A stretch of DNA of 64,000 nt from Sphingobacterium populi (GTDB taxonomy: Bacteria > Bacteroidota > Bacteroidia > Sphingobacteriales > Sphingobacteriaceae), in the NCBI RefSeq assembly GCF_001586775.1, contig NZ_LQXS01000007.1, forward strand, positions 62,001 through 126,000, in the 5' to 3' direction. Below, piece after piece: positions 1 to 9,085 of this stretch. Position 1 is the first letter of the stretch. Every line of letters begins with the position of its first letter. The notes below the pieces were generated by a model. It was given only the letters and a program-made list of their open reading frames with translations. It did not search any database and was not told the origin of the DNA. The position numbers and the translations under genes are program-made.

Positions 1-72
1 TCGCTGTGCCTGACTATGCTGCCAGAAAAATATGACAACCGCATCACTATCCCAATAAAATCACTAACTTAA
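1..72 (+). other. Possible 3' end of an upstream gene cut by the window edge
   Basis: Two plus-strand frames are open from the first base: one to a TAA at 70-72 (23 codons) and one to a TGA at 31-33 that would end in AVPDYAARKI. Either could be the tail of an upstream gene. Nothing in these few residues identifies a family, and the choice of frame is not resolved. Confidence 0.2.
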
Positions 73-141
73 GAAATATTAAAAACCATTCTGATGGTCA
101 ACTGTTTACTAAAAACCTATTGAACTAAAAAATACTTCCCT

Positions 142-1266
142 ATGAATAATTCTCGTCGTCGTTTTCTACAACAGCTTACATTGTCTGCGCTTGCAGTCCC
201 TGCTTTAAATGCCTATCCCTTTCCGCTATCGCATCAGTCATCTGGCTTAGCTAATGACAAACCTATTTTAAAAGTGGCGCTAATGGGATTGGGCGGTTAC
301 GCAGAACGCGTAGCAGAAGCTATGCAATCCTGCACGCGTGCAAAGATTACGGGATTAATTAGTGGTACACCAGAAAAGTTAAAAACTTGGGGCGCGAAAT
401 ATAACGTTGCGGAAGGTAGTCGTTATAATTATGAGAATTTTGATCAGATTAAGGATAATCCAGAAATTGATGCCGTATATATCATCACGCCAAACGCCTT
501 GCATCATAGCCAAACGCTTCGCGTAGCCAAAGCAGGCAAGCACGTGATCTGCGAGAAACCGATGGCAATCAATGCACAAGAAGGACAAGAAATGGTGGAT
601 GCTTGTGCCGCAGCTGGTGTACAATTATTGGTAGGCTATCGTATGCGTTTCGAACCAAATACCCTGAAAGCGGTAGAAATGCGAGAAACAGGCAAGCTAG
701 GAAAAATCAAGTTTTTTCAAGGGCAAACCGGTTTTAAAATCGGCGATCCGAATCAATGGCGTGTCAATAAGGAACTTGCAGGCGGAGGTTCGTTAATGGA
801 TATTGGTATTTATGCAATCAATGGTGCTCGCTACATGGTCGGCGAAGATCCGATTTGGGTAACAGCGCAGGAAACAAAGACGGATTTTGAAACATTTAAA
901 GAAGGAGTCGATGAAACGATTCTATTTCAATTGGGTTTTCCTAGCGGTGCTGTCGCTTCCTGCCTTTCTACTTACAGTATGAATCACCTTGATCGCTTTT
1001 ATTTGGTGGGCAACGATGATTTTGTAGAGATGCAACCTTCGACCGGATATGGCCCAATAAAAGGGCGCACGAAAAACGGGCCGTTGAACCAACCTCACAC
1101 CGTTCACCAAACGGTACAAATGGATGAGATGGCACAGATTATTTTAGAGGGCAAAAAACCCATATTGCCGGTAGATGGCAAGGTTGGTCTGCAAGATTTG
1201 AAAATTATCGATGCGATTTATCGCTCTTGCGATACAGGACAACGACAGGAATTGCAATTAGGATAA
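142..1266 (+). CDS. Gfo/Idh/MocA-family oxidoreductase with a Tat-type signal
   Basis: The 374-residue protein begins with SRRRFLQQL (residues 4-12) and a hydrophobic stretch to about 24, a good match to a twin-arginine signal, so it is probably exported folded with its cofactor. A Rossmann nucleotide-binding motif (VALMGLGGYAERV, 45-57) follows, then the family signature CEKP (137-140) and a DIGIYAINGARY segment typical of the glucose-fructose oxidoreductase branch. The expected role is NAD(P)-dependent oxidoreduction of a sugar or sugar derivative in the periplasm; the substrate cannot be read from the sequence. It stands alone, with a hairpin terminator behind it and a TonB receptor gene starting 286 bases downstream. 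Confidence 0.88.
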   Translation: MNNSRRRFLQQLTLSALAVPALNAYPFPLSHQSSGLANDKPILKVALMGLGGYAERVAEAMQSCTRAKITGLISGTPEKLKTWGAKYNVAEGSRYNYENFDQIKDNPEIDAVYIITPNALHHSQTLRVAKAGKHVICEKPMAINAQEGQEMVDACAAAGVQLLVGYRMRFEPNTLKAVEMRETGKLGKIKFFQGQTGFKIGDPNQWRVNKELAGGGSLMDIGIYAINGARYMVGEDPIWVTAQETKTDFETFKEGVDETILFQLGFPSGAVASCLSTYSMNHLDRFYLVGNDDFVEMQPSTGYGPIKGRTKNGPLNQPHTVHQTVQMDEMAQIILEGKKPILPVDGKVGLQDLKIIDAIYRSCDTGQRQELQLG

Positions 1267-1289
1267 AAAATAGTTATTCAATCGACTCG

Positions 1290-1328
1290 TACCGGAATCT
1301 GCATTCATGAGATGCGGATTTTCCGGTA
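1290..1328 (+). terminator. Imperfect hairpin terminator after the oxidoreductase
   Basis: TACCGGAA (1290-1297) pairs with TTCCGGTA (1321-1328), and inside it TGCAT pairs with ATGC around a short loop. It lies 24 bases after the stop codon of the oxidoreductase. No strong T-run follows, so termination efficiency is uncertain. Confidence 0.5.
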
Positions 1329-1429
1329 TACTAAATGCAACAGCTAATCAAATAGTTCTCCATCGCTCTTTGCATAGTTTACAATTAATTAACACATCAT
1401 CACCATTAACATAATCTAGGATTAATCTC

Positions 1430-1455
1430 TTGATAACATTCTGCTTATAGATTTG
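1430..1455 (+). promoter_or_regulatory. Candidate Bacteroidota promoter for the TonB receptor
   Basis: TAGATTTG at 1448-1455 matches the -7 consensus TAnnTTTG. A TTG lies at 1430-1432, but the 15-base gap is shorter than the usual 17-21, so only the -7 box is persuasive. It would give a leader of about 90 bases. Confidence 0.35.
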
Positions 1456-1552
1456 CAACATAATATTAACAATGCTTTAGTCTGAAAGTCATGCTTCCTT
1501 TAGTGGGATAAAGGAATTTAAACTTTTTAGGATAAAGACAACAATATCTACT

Positions 1553-4306
1553 ATGCAATCTACCAAGCATCTATTTTTGGCATTCGCCTTAGCCTTTGGC
1601 TTGTTTTTTTTCGCTTCGGCACAACAGTATGGCATTAAGGGCGTCATATTAGACGTCGAATCGATGAAACCTATCGAGGGAGCATCTGTTCGCCTACTTG
1701 AAAGAAATCGAGAAAGTGCGACAGACAAAGAAGGAAATTTTTTCTTCGACCTTCCAAAAGGTGACAAACAATACACCATTATTGCCGGATTAATAGGCTA
1801 CATGCCTGATACCTTAATCGTAAGAAGAGGACAAGATGACATTGATTTTGCGACATTATCCTTAGTTAGTAAAAATTCTGTACTGGATGAGATTGTAATT
1901 TCGAGAAGACGCGAACGGATTAGTGAAATTGCTTTGCTGGATATGCGCCGTCAGTCCAATCTAATGGTAGAGTATATGGGCGCACAGGAGCTTTCTAGAA
2001 AAGGTATCTCCGATGCGGGAGCTGCCGTAAATCGTATGACAGGTGTGTCGCGACAAGAAGGTAGCAACGAAGTTTTCGTTCGCGGACTGGGCGACCGCTA
2101 TAATAATACGACCCTGAATGGACTGCCAGTACCATCCAATGACCCTGAATTAAAAAACCTGGAGTTGGGTTTATTCACCTCGGATATTATTGAGTACATC
2201 ACAATCGATAAAGTTTACAGCACGTATTTGCCAGGCGACTTCGCAGGTGGAAACGTAGATATTGCCTCCAAAAATTACAATGGAAAAGGTTTTCTAGAAG
2301 TAAAGCTCGGCGCCAACACCAATACCAATGTATTGAAAAACTGGAATTCCTTCTATTTACAAGACGGACCTAGCCCATTGGGTTTTGCAAACTACGGTGT
2401 ACCCAATGATCCTCTAGGTGGTTTCAATTTCCAAAACAGTATGAACCCAGTAAAGAAAACGCCAATCGCTGGCAACTTGGGTGTATTAGGTGGAAAATCA
2501 TTTCAATTCGGAAACGGGCATAAATTGAACCTCTTTGCTTCTGCAAATTTTACGAGCGATACGTACCATCGCGAAGGAGTGAACAGGCGTTTAAGCACAG
2601 GTCGAGAAACCATTAATGATCTATATCAGATTCGCCAAGGATATACCACCAATTCTACTGGCATGTTGACGGCTAATTACGTTTTCAATCCGAATCATAG
2701 TATCACATACAACTTTCTGTTGATGAATTCATCGGATCAGTTTTATGACACATATACAGGTGAACTGCGTGACATGGCAGAAGATGGTAGCGGATTGATC
2801 AGACGTTCTACCTTTATTCAAAACACGGTAACGGCGAATCAATTGCTAGGTAAGCACAAGCTGGATGACAAAATCGACCTTAACTGGGGCTTATCGTACA
2901 ATAATGTCAAAACCAAAATACCAGATCGTATTCAAAACTACATGAAATTCGACGATCAGTTGCAGGATTATGTATTTATCCGCAACACCGTCACCGACAA
3001 CCATAGGTACTTTCAAGATCTTACAGAAAATGAGATCGCGCTTAACGTCGCTGCCAGTTACAAACTGGATGATGACAAAGGCGTTTGGTCGGTCGGATAC
3101 AACGGTAAGATGAAAAAACGAGCATTCGAAGATTTTCAGGTCAATTTTAGAGTACCAACTACTCGCTCCATTGATCCTACAAATTTAGACGAGTTTTTCA
3201 ATCAAGCGAATCTTGATTCGGAGTTGTTTACGCAAGAAGGTTTCAACGCCGATTTGCCACAAACTTACGACGGCGATCTGAAAACACATGCTCCGTTTAC
3301 GAATTTACAGTACAACTTGAACGAACGATTGAGTGGAACATTAGGATTGCGCTATGAAAACATTCGTCAGGATGTAAGCTTCATGACGCAATTGGATAGA
3401 AGCGGTAATACTAATAGTATTACGAGAAATGAAGTGCTCCCTAGCTTATTGTTGAAATATATCTTAAAAGACAATCAAAATCTTCGTATGGGATTAAGCA
3501 GAACGTATACCTTACCTCAGTTTAAAGAGCGCGCATTCTTTATCTATAGAGATATCAACGAATCCAAACAAGGTAATCCCAACCTTTACCCTTCTACCGA
3601 TTACAATTTAGATCTACGTTGGGAAGCGTTCCCTAAATCATCTGAATTGCTTTCTGCAACTTTGTTCGGTAAATATATACAAAACCCAATCAATGAGGTG
3701 CAGCTAGCCTCTTCGTCGAATGATATTTCTTATGTTAACATTGGCGCCTATGGAACAGTATATGGGGTCGAAGTCGAGTTCAAGAAAGAACTACTCGCTA
3801 GTGAACAATTCGGAAAATTATCAATCGGTGCTAATGCTGCCTATCTTCAAACAGATCAGGAAATCGACTCGGAGAAGGTACGCCGCGAAACCCAGTTCCC
3901 ATCAGGAGGTTCATACAATATCAACTTGACGGATTCACGCTCTGGATTTACAGGTGCCTCCAACTTTTTGGTCAATGCCGACCTAGCCTATTACAAAGCT
4001 TTCCAAAATGGCTCTGATGTAATGGCTACTGTAGTCTACAATTATTTCTCCGACAGATTGTATGCCTTAGGATCTGAAGGACGTGGCAATCAAATTGACA
4101 AAGGAGTAGGCACATTAGATTTTATCTTAAAATACAAAATCAACAATCGATTTGGAGTAGATGCAAACATCTTGAATGTGACCAATCCTAGCTTCGACCG
4201 CATTCAGGAAAATCAAACTGGCACAGACAGTTCAATTGCCGCACCGACACTTTTCAACTATAAAAAAGGGGTGCGATTCTCTGTAGGAGTTAGATACCGC
4301 CTTTAA
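1553..4306 (+). CDS. TonB-dependent outer membrane receptor with carboxypeptidase-like N-terminus
   Basis: The protein has 917 residues. A signal peptide (1-23, ending FASAQ) is followed by a beta-sandwich of the carboxypeptidase-regulatory-like type (about 27-110), a plug domain (about 120-260, with FVRGLGDRYNNTTLNGLPVP) and a long beta-barrel ending in an aromatic/basic C-terminus (VGVRYRL). It should move a large or scarce ligand across the outer membrane with TonB/ExbBD energy. The next gene, 76 bases on in the same direction, is a lipoprotein and probably its surface partner. This is not a SusC: there is no SusD gene beside it. The ligand is unknown. Confidence 0.9.
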   Translation: MQSTKHLFLAFALAFGLFFFASAQQYGIKGVILDVESMKPIEGASVRLLERNRESATDKEGNFFFDLPKGDKQYTIIAGLIGYMPDTLIVRRGQDDIDFATLSLVSKNSVLDEIVISRRRERISEIALLDMRRQSNLMVEYMGAQELSRKGISDAGAAVNRMTGVSRQEGSNEVFVRGLGDRYNNTTLNGLPVPSNDPELKNLELGLFTSDIIEYITIDKVYSTYLPGDFAGGNVDIASKNYNGKGFLEVKLGANTNTNVLKNWNSFYLQDGPSPLGFANYGVPNDPLGGFNFQNSMNPVKKTPIAGNLGVLGGKSFQFGNGHKLNLFASANFTSDTYHREGVNRRLSTGRETINDLYQIRQGYTTNSTGMLTANYVFNPNHSITYNFLLMNSSDQFYDTYTGELRDMAEDGSGLIRRSTFIQNTVTANQLLGKHKLDDKIDLNWGLSYNNVKTKIPDRIQNYMKFDDQLQDYVFIRNTVTDNHRYFQDLTENEIALNVAASYKLDDDKGVWSVGYNGKMKKRAFEDFQVNFRVPTTRSIDPTNLDEFFNQANLDSELFTQEGFNADLPQTYDGDLKTHAPFTNLQYNLNERLSGTLGLRYENIRQDVSFMTQLDRSGNTNSITRNEVLPSLLLKYILKDNQNLRMGLSRTYTLPQFKERAFFIYRDINESKQGNPNLYPSTDYNLDLRWEAFPKSSELLSATLFGKYIQNPINEVQLASSSNDISYVNIGAYGTVYGVEVEFKKELLASEQFGKLSIGANAAYLQTDQEIDSEKVRRETQFPSGGSYNINLTDSRSGFTGASNFLVNADLAYYKAFQNGSDVMATVVYNYFSDRLYALGSEGRGNQIDKGVGTLDFILKYKINNRFGVDANILNVTNPSFDRIQENQTGTDSSIAAPTLFNYKKGVRFSVGVRYRL

Positions 4307-4382
4307 CAATATCATAACATTACGGTAAAACATAGGACAAATCGTAAGCATACTTTTGAAACAGAAAAAATCTATCCACGAA

Positions 4383-5573
4383 ATGAAAAACAAATTTTTG
4401 ACCAATTTTAAACAAGCTGCTTTAGGAGCCGCTGTATGTTTGATCACCATGGTTTCTTGCGACAGTGACAACCCAACTACAGGACCAACATCTAGCTTCG
4501 AATTAAATCGTGATGACTTAAGAGGTGTAATCACTGATGGTGAAGTAGTATTGAGCTCTGGTACGTACAAATTAACAGGTAAGTTAGAGGTAAGAGATGG
4601 CGCGACATTGACCATCGAACAAGGTGTTGTTATCGAAGCAACAGATGTGACTACGACACAACAGGAGATCCGTTACATCGCAGTCGGTCAAGGCGCAAAA
4701 ATCAATGTTAAAGGAACAGCCACTAGCCCAGTAGTAATGACCGCTACTAGCAAAGCTCCAGGTAAATGGGGTGGATTGGTAATCTGTGGTAAAGCACCAA
4801 TCAACAAAGGCGAAAAGGCTACTGCAGAGGTTTCTGAATTGACATACGGCGGTACTGATGCAAACGACAATTCTGGCTCAATTAGATACTTACGTTTAGA
4901 GTACACCGGTTACTCATTCAATGATGAGAAAGAATTCAACGGATTATCTATGTTCGCTGTCGGTAAAGGTACTACCATTGAGTACGTTCAAGCTTATGAA
5001 GGTTCTGATGACGGTTTCGAATGGTTCGGTGGAACGGTTGATTCTCGCTACTTAGTGGTTATCAACAACAATGCTGATAATAAATTGGCAGGTGACGATC
5101 TATTCGATTGGACGGAAGGTTGGAACGGTACAGGTGAGTTTTGGTACGGAAAAAGAACAAACAATGGAAATAGAGGTATCGAAGCTGATAACAATGGTAC
5201 AACATTTACATTAACACCGATATCTAACCCAACACTCCGCAACATTACCTTAATTGGTAACAACGATGGTGAAGAAAACCAAGCTGTGAAAATGCGTGTA
5301 GGTACCAACGGAAATTTTGATAACATCGTCTTGTCTACGTGGGGTACAGGATTTGATATTCAGCACGACGAAAGTATTGCTTTTGTAAATGCGGGATCTT
5401 TGAAAGCTACTAACGTAAAATTTGTGAACGTAGGTACTAAAGTAAAGGGAACAAGCTCTGGTGGTACTGCTGTTGACATCAGCAAAATGGTTACAGAAAA
5501 TGAAAGCGCAACTGGAGCCGGTAACGGTGTAAATCAGCCAGAGTGGGCGAAAGGTTGGACTGTAGGTTTCTAG
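4383..5573 (+). CDS. Lipoprotein, predicted beta-helix, partner of the TonB receptor
   Basis: I place the start at ATG 4383 rather than the in-frame TTG at 4356, because MKNKFLTNFKQ followed by a hydrophobic stretch and VSC makes a normal lipoprotein signal. The mature part (about 370 residues) is rich in Gly, Asn, Thr and Val, with recurring short strands such as TLTIEQGVVIEA and a WGGLVICGKAPIN segment. I recognise this pattern from Bacteroidota surface proteins with right-handed beta-helix-like folds. Some relatives carry misleading annotations such as transporter, but there is no membrane domain here. Together with the TonB receptor it probably binds a ligand at the cell surface. No catalytic residues are recognisable. 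Confidence 0.7.
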   Translation: MKNKFLTNFKQAALGAAVCLITMVSCDSDNPTTGPTSSFELNRDDLRGVITDGEVVLSSGTYKLTGKLEVRDGATLTIEQGVVIEATDVTTTQQEIRYIAVGQGAKINVKGTATSPVVMTATSKAPGKWGGLVICGKAPINKGEKATAEVSELTYGGTDANDNSGSIRYLRLEYTGYSFNDEKEFNGLSMFAVGKGTTIEYVQAYEGSDDGFEWFGGTVDSRYLVVINNNADNKLAGDDLFDWTEGWNGTGEFWYGKRTNNGNRGIEADNNGTTFTLTPISNPTLRNITLIGNNDGEENQAVKMRVGTNGNFDNIVLSTWGTGFDIQHDESIAFVNAGSLKATNVKFVNVGTKVKGTSSGGTAVDISKMVTENESATGAGNGVNQPEWAKGWTVGF

Positions 5574-5600
5574 TACAACTCTAAGATATTATATAATGCA

Positions 5601-5640
5601 ATAGCGCCGGCAGATCTATCTGCCGGCGCTATTTATTTTA
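5601..5640 (+). terminator. Strong intrinsic terminator
   Basis: A perfect 14-bp GC-rich stem (ATAGCGCCGGCAGA, 5601-5614; complement 5619-5632) with a 4-base loop is followed by a T-rich stretch (5632-5639). It ends the receptor/lipoprotein unit 27 bases after the stop codon. Confidence 0.9.
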
Positions 5641-5749
5641 ACGCTTTTATGCTTTTTGTATCTTTTTTAATAAGATAGCTACTAGCACCCCTTCAAATTA
5701 GTTTAAGCCTAAAAAAAGTATTAATTTGCAGATAAAAAGAGGGTAAACT

Positions 5750-6391
5750 ATGGACAATTACGTACTGAAAACAGAAGGACTGACTTTTCGTTACGGATCT
5801 CAAAGCTCAATGCTAGCCTTTAAAGATCTCCAAATTAGCAAACAGCAGCATACCCTATTGCTCGGTGACTCCGGAACTGGAAAGAGTACACTTCTCAATC
5901 TTTTGGGAGGCCTTTCCCATCCCAACTCTGGCTACGTAAATATTAAAAACGAAGACATATACCAGCTTTCTGAATCGGCTTTAGACAAATTTAGATCTCA
6001 AAATATTGGATTCATTTTTCAAGAAGCTCATCTCTTGAAAAACCTAACACTAGCAGAAAATATTCAATTAGCCCAATCTTTGGCCGGATATAAAGTAGAT
6101 CACGAAAAAATAAGCGCTTTGTTGGCACAATTACAACTCAAAGAGCACAGCCATAAGCATCCTAATCAACTAAGTCGCGGACAGCTACAGCGAGCAGCTA
6201 TCGCACGTGCGATCATCAATCGGCCAGCAATCCTGCTTGCTGATGAGCCAACAGCTTCTTTGGATGATAATAATACACAGCGCGTATTGACGTTATTGCG
6301 AGAAATGGCCGATACATATGGTTCAACACTCATCATTGCTACTCACGATAAACGCGTCAAAGACGAATTCACTAATACCTACTTCCTTTAA
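5750..6391 (+). CDS. ABC transporter ATPase, LolD/MacB type
   Basis: This 213-residue nucleotide-binding subunit has Walker A GDSGTGKST (39-47), a Q-loop at FIFQEAH (88-94), an ABC signature LSRGQ (141-145, Arg in place of the usual Gly), Walker B ILLADEP (161-167) and the switch His at IIATHD (His199). Its size and sequence fit the MacB/LolD/FtsE subfamily, which works with FtsX-type permeases as mechanotransmission machines rather than classic importers. The permease gene starts 14 bases downstream, so the two form one transporter. The DUF3299-type gene behind them and the His-rich loop in the permease suggest a metal-related task (inference). Confidence 0.9.
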   Translation: MDNYVLKTEGLTFRYGSQSSMLAFKDLQISKQQHTLLLGDSGTGKSTLLNLLGGLSHPNSGYVNIKNEDIYQLSESALDKFRSQNIGFIFQEAHLLKNLTLAENIQLAQSLAGYKVDHEKISALLAQLQLKEHSHKHPNQLSRGQLQRAAIARAIINRPAILLADEPTASLDDNNTQRVLTLLREMADTYGSTLIIATHDKRVKDEFTNTYFL

Positions 6392-6405
6392 TAGATACTA
6401 TTGAT

Positions 6406-7782
6406 ATGAGCATTTTACAATTAGTTTGGAAGAACATAACTCAACAACTAGGTTCGGCACTTTTGAGCATCTTGCTTACCGCCTTTGGTGTAGCCATCTT
6501 AGTTGTGATCTATATTACGAGTGATACATTTGAAAAACAACTGGATAATAACAGTAAAAATATTGATCTGGTTATCGGTGCCAAAGGAAGTCCATTACAA
6601 TTAATACTGAGCTCCATTTATCACGTAGATTACCCTACGGGTAATATCTTACTGTCGGATGCGCTTGAGTTTCGCGACAATCCACTAGTTGATTTAGCTG
6701 TTCCGATGTCATTGGGCGATAATTTCAACGGGCATCGTATTATCGGAACTGACAGCAGCTATTTTGACCTCTACGAGTTGGAGATCGCGCAAGGACAAAT
6801 GTGGAATAAGAGTTTCCAAACAGTGATCGGTAGCGAAACCGCGCGCAAAAATAAGCTGAAAATAGGTGATCAAGTTCATAGCGCACATGGATTGGCAGAA
6901 AACGGCCATGTCCATGACGAACACCCATTTACAGTAGTAGGGATATTGTCGCCTACCGGAACGGTTGTAGACAATCTGCTCCTATGTGACTTAGCCAGTA
7001 TCTGGGATGTTCATGATATTGCTCACGATGAGAATCACGAACATGATCACGAACATGGAGATGCCCATGACCACCATCATCATGAAGATCATGATCATGC
7101 ACACACGCATGACGCCGATCACCATCATGCGCATGAAGAACATGACCACACCCACGCAACGGTTTCTGATGAGGAGCCTACTCCAGATACATCAACTGTT
7201 CATGTAAAAAGTATCGGAGATGACGTATACAAATCCCAAGGTTTGGAGATTACCTCCTTGTTAGTAAGGTATAGCAGTCCAGCAGCAATTAGCACGTTAC
7301 CACGCATGGTCAATCAATCGACGGCTATGCAAGCTGCTTCACCTGCGATGGAAACAACACGTTTATTCTCCCTATTAGGTGTAGGTATCGATTCTTTAGA
7401 AATCTTAGCCTACGTGATTATGTTAATTGCTGGTTTGAGCGTATTTATTAGTCTGTATAATGCGCTGAAAGAACGCAAATATGATCTTGCTATCATGCGC
7501 TCTCTTGGTGCCGGCAAAACTAAACTTTTCACGTTAGTAATAGTCGAAGGATTAGTCATTACCTTGATTGGCGGCATTGTAGGATTAATAATTGGCCACT
7601 TGGCCTTGTACTATATTAGTACACAGACCGGCCAAAGTGCCGATTTCATTCAAGCATTGGCCGTGAGCCCAACAGAATTATTGATACTTATCATCGCGGC
7701 AGCAATTGGAACGATTGCCGCCATATTACCCGCTATTAAAGCTTATAACACAACAATATCCACCATTTTGGGTGACAAATAA
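6406..7782 (+). CDS. FtsX/MacB-type ABC permease with a histidine-rich periplasmic loop
   Basis: The 458 residues show the four-helix FtsX plan: one N-terminal membrane helix (about 15-38), a large periplasmic domain, and three C-terminal helices (about 330-355, 375-400 and 420-445). In the periplasmic part, roughly residues 202-251 carry about 22 histidines mixed with Asp and Glu (for example HDHHHHEDHDHAHTHD). Such stretches bind Zn, Ni or Co in other proteins. From memory, zinc-starvation loci of Pseudomonas join MacB-like permeases with a DUF3299 protein, the same arrangement as here, so a role in zinc (or related metal) handling in the envelope is likely. The substrate itself is not proven. 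It forms an operon with the ATPase and with the gene 17 bases after its stop. Confidence 0.85.
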   Translation: MSILQLVWKNITQQLGSALLSILLTAFGVAILVVIYITSDTFEKQLDNNSKNIDLVIGAKGSPLQLILSSIYHVDYPTGNILLSDALEFRDNPLVDLAVPMSLGDNFNGHRIIGTDSSYFDLYELEIAQGQMWNKSFQTVIGSETARKNKLKIGDQVHSAHGLAENGHVHDEHPFTVVGILSPTGTVVDNLLLCDLASIWDVHDIAHDENHEHDHEHGDAHDHHHHEDHDHAHTHDADHHHAHEEHDHTHATVSDEEPTPDTSTVHVKSIGDDVYKSQGLEITSLLVRYSSPAAISTLPRMVNQSTAMQAASPAMETTRLFSLLGVGIDSLEILAYVIMLIAGLSVFISLYNALKERKYDLAIMRSLGAGKTKLFTLVIVEGLVITLIGGIVGLIIGHLALYYISTQTGQSADFIQALAVSPTELLILIIAAAIGTIAAILPAIKAYNTTISTILGDK

Positions 7783-7799
7783 AATAGATACACAACACA

Positions 7800-8288
7800 A
7801 TGAAACAGATTTTAATAGCTATCGTATTAATTTTTAGCACATATGCTGCAAAAGCGCAGATCGGTGGGAATCAATTTCCGGGAATGGAAGTGCCAGATCA
7901 CACTCCTATGATGAACAAAACATGGGAGGCCATCGACAAAATGATGTACAAAGTAACTACCCAAGGCAACAAGAAAATATATACACCCGAATATCCGCCC
8001 GTACTCAAAGCACTGGAAAACAAACAGGTAGATTTGCCCGGATACATGGTACCTTTGAAAAGTGGCAGGAATCATAATACGTTTATGATATCTGTTCTGC
8101 CACTGGCGCAATGTCAGTTTTGCGGTACCAACGGCATTCCGCCAATGGTAGAAATTATCATGAAAAATGGCACAACCGTCAAATTCTCGGATGAGCCAAT
8201 CAAATTAAGAGGCAAGATGGTATTTAACCCCGAGCCACTAAAAGGAAATTCTGAGATCCAAATTGTAGATGCCGTAGTGGTGAAATAA
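7800..8288 (+). CDS. Secreted DUF3299-type protein
   Basis: This 162-residue protein has a signal peptide (1-19) and a single small domain. The segment VDLPGYMVPLKSG (78-90) followed by a hydrophobic strand and a CxxC pair (Cys105, Cys108 in AQCQFCG) matches the DUF3299 layout. The CxxC could bind metal or be redox active. It is the third gene of the ABC unit, and its genetic partnership with His-rich MacB-like permeases points to metal binding or delivery in the periplasm (inference). No lipobox is present, so it should be soluble. Confidence 0.7.
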   Translation: MKQILIAIVLIFSTYAAKAQIGGNQFPGMEVPDHTPMMNKTWEAIDKMMYKVTTQGNKKIYTPEYPPVLKALENKQVDLPGYMVPLKSGRNHNTFMISVLPLAQCQFCGTNGIPPMVEIIMKNGTTVKFSDEPIKLRGKMVFNPEPLKGNSEIQIVDAVVVK

Positions 8289-8305
8289 TTCGGTATTTAC
8301 GACAT

Positions 8306-8345
8306 AAAAAAGGGTTTTCTGTCTAACGGCAGAAAACCCTTTTTT
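8306..8345. terminator. Bidirectional terminator between convergent genes
   Basis: AAAAAAGGGTTTTCTG (8306-8321) pairs perfectly with 8330-8345 around an 8-base loop. The A-run on one side and T-run on the other let it serve both the DUF3299 operon (plus) and rsmE (minus). Confidence 0.9.
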
Positions 8346-8359
8346 ATGCCATCAAGACC

Positions 8360-9082
8360 CTATGATCTATTTAGTAGAGCCACTTCGGCGGTAGCCATTA
8401 GTGCTGCTGTTTCCGTACGAAGCCGGCTTTGCCCGAGCGACATCATATTAAAATCATCAGCCAATGCAGATGAAATTTCGTTCTCCGAAAAATCTCCCTC
8501 TGGACCTATTAAGATCAGGTAAGCAGATTTTGGCGGAAAGAAAGTGTTGAGATACGCTTTCTCCATATCAACGCAATGTGCAATAGCTTTGTGCTGCGAT
8601 GGGTTAGCAGCGCGTTGTTGTTCCAAAAACTGTAAAAAGGAAACTGCCGGATTGATCTGTGGGAGGTATGCCTTTAGAGACTGTTTAATCGCAGCTACTG
8701 CCACTTTAATCAATCGATCAATCTTGACCTCCTTGCGCTCGGAGTGTTCACATATAATTGGCGTAATCTCGTCTACCCCAATCTCGGTAGCCTTTTCTAT
8801 AAACCACTCTAAGCGATCCATATTTTTTGTAGGCGCTATTGCTACGTGCAAGTAGTAATCTCTTTTCTGATAGTCACGCTCGTGCGATACAATACGTAAA
8901 GCAGTACGTTTGGGGTGTGCATCGATAATCTCAGCTTGGAAAAGATCTCCAATCCCATTCACCAAATGAATCGTACTACCTATTTGCAAACGAAGCACGC
9001 GTATGGCGTGCTTGCTTTCTTCTTCCGATAAAAGGTATTCGCTGTGCGTATACCGCACATCTGGTGTATAAAATAACAACAT
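8360..9082 (-). CDS. rsmE: 16S rRNA (uracil1498-N3)-methyltransferase RsmE
   Basis: The 240-residue protein has the family length and plan: a small N-terminal PUA-like RNA-binding part and a C-terminal SPOUT (trefoil-knot) methyltransferase domain. The knot motifs are visible as LILIGPEGDFSENEI (about 191-205) and LGQSRLRTETAALMA (about 217-231), where S-adenosylmethionine binds. It methylates U1498 of 16S rRNA in the decoding region of assembled 30S subunits. It lies 3 bases after a CNNM/CorC gene and is probably the last gene of the ppa-side run. Confidence 0.93.
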   Translation of the reverse strand: MLLFYTPDVRYTHSEYLLSEEESKHAIRVLRLQIGSTIHLVNGIGDLFQAEIIDAHPKRTALRIVSHERDYQKRDYYLHVAIAPTKNMDRLEWFIEKATEIGVDEITPIICEHSERKEVKIDRLIKVAVAAIKQSLKAYLPQINPAVSFLQFLEQQRAANPSQHKAIAHCVDMEKAYLNTFFPPKSAYLILIGPEGDFSENEISSALADDFNMMSLGQSRLRTETAALMATAEVALLNRS

Positions 9083-9085
9083 AAA

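Noticed and set aside
5660..5676. Short inverted repeat ATCTT-N7-AAGAT as a Zur operator of the ABC unit
   Set aside because: It is only 5+5 bases in an AT-rich stretch and does not match a known Zur site, so it is too weak to claim.
6953..7207. Short open frames in the His-rich region on both strands
   Set aside because: They arise from the repetitive CAY/GAY codons of the permease loop and carry no start context.
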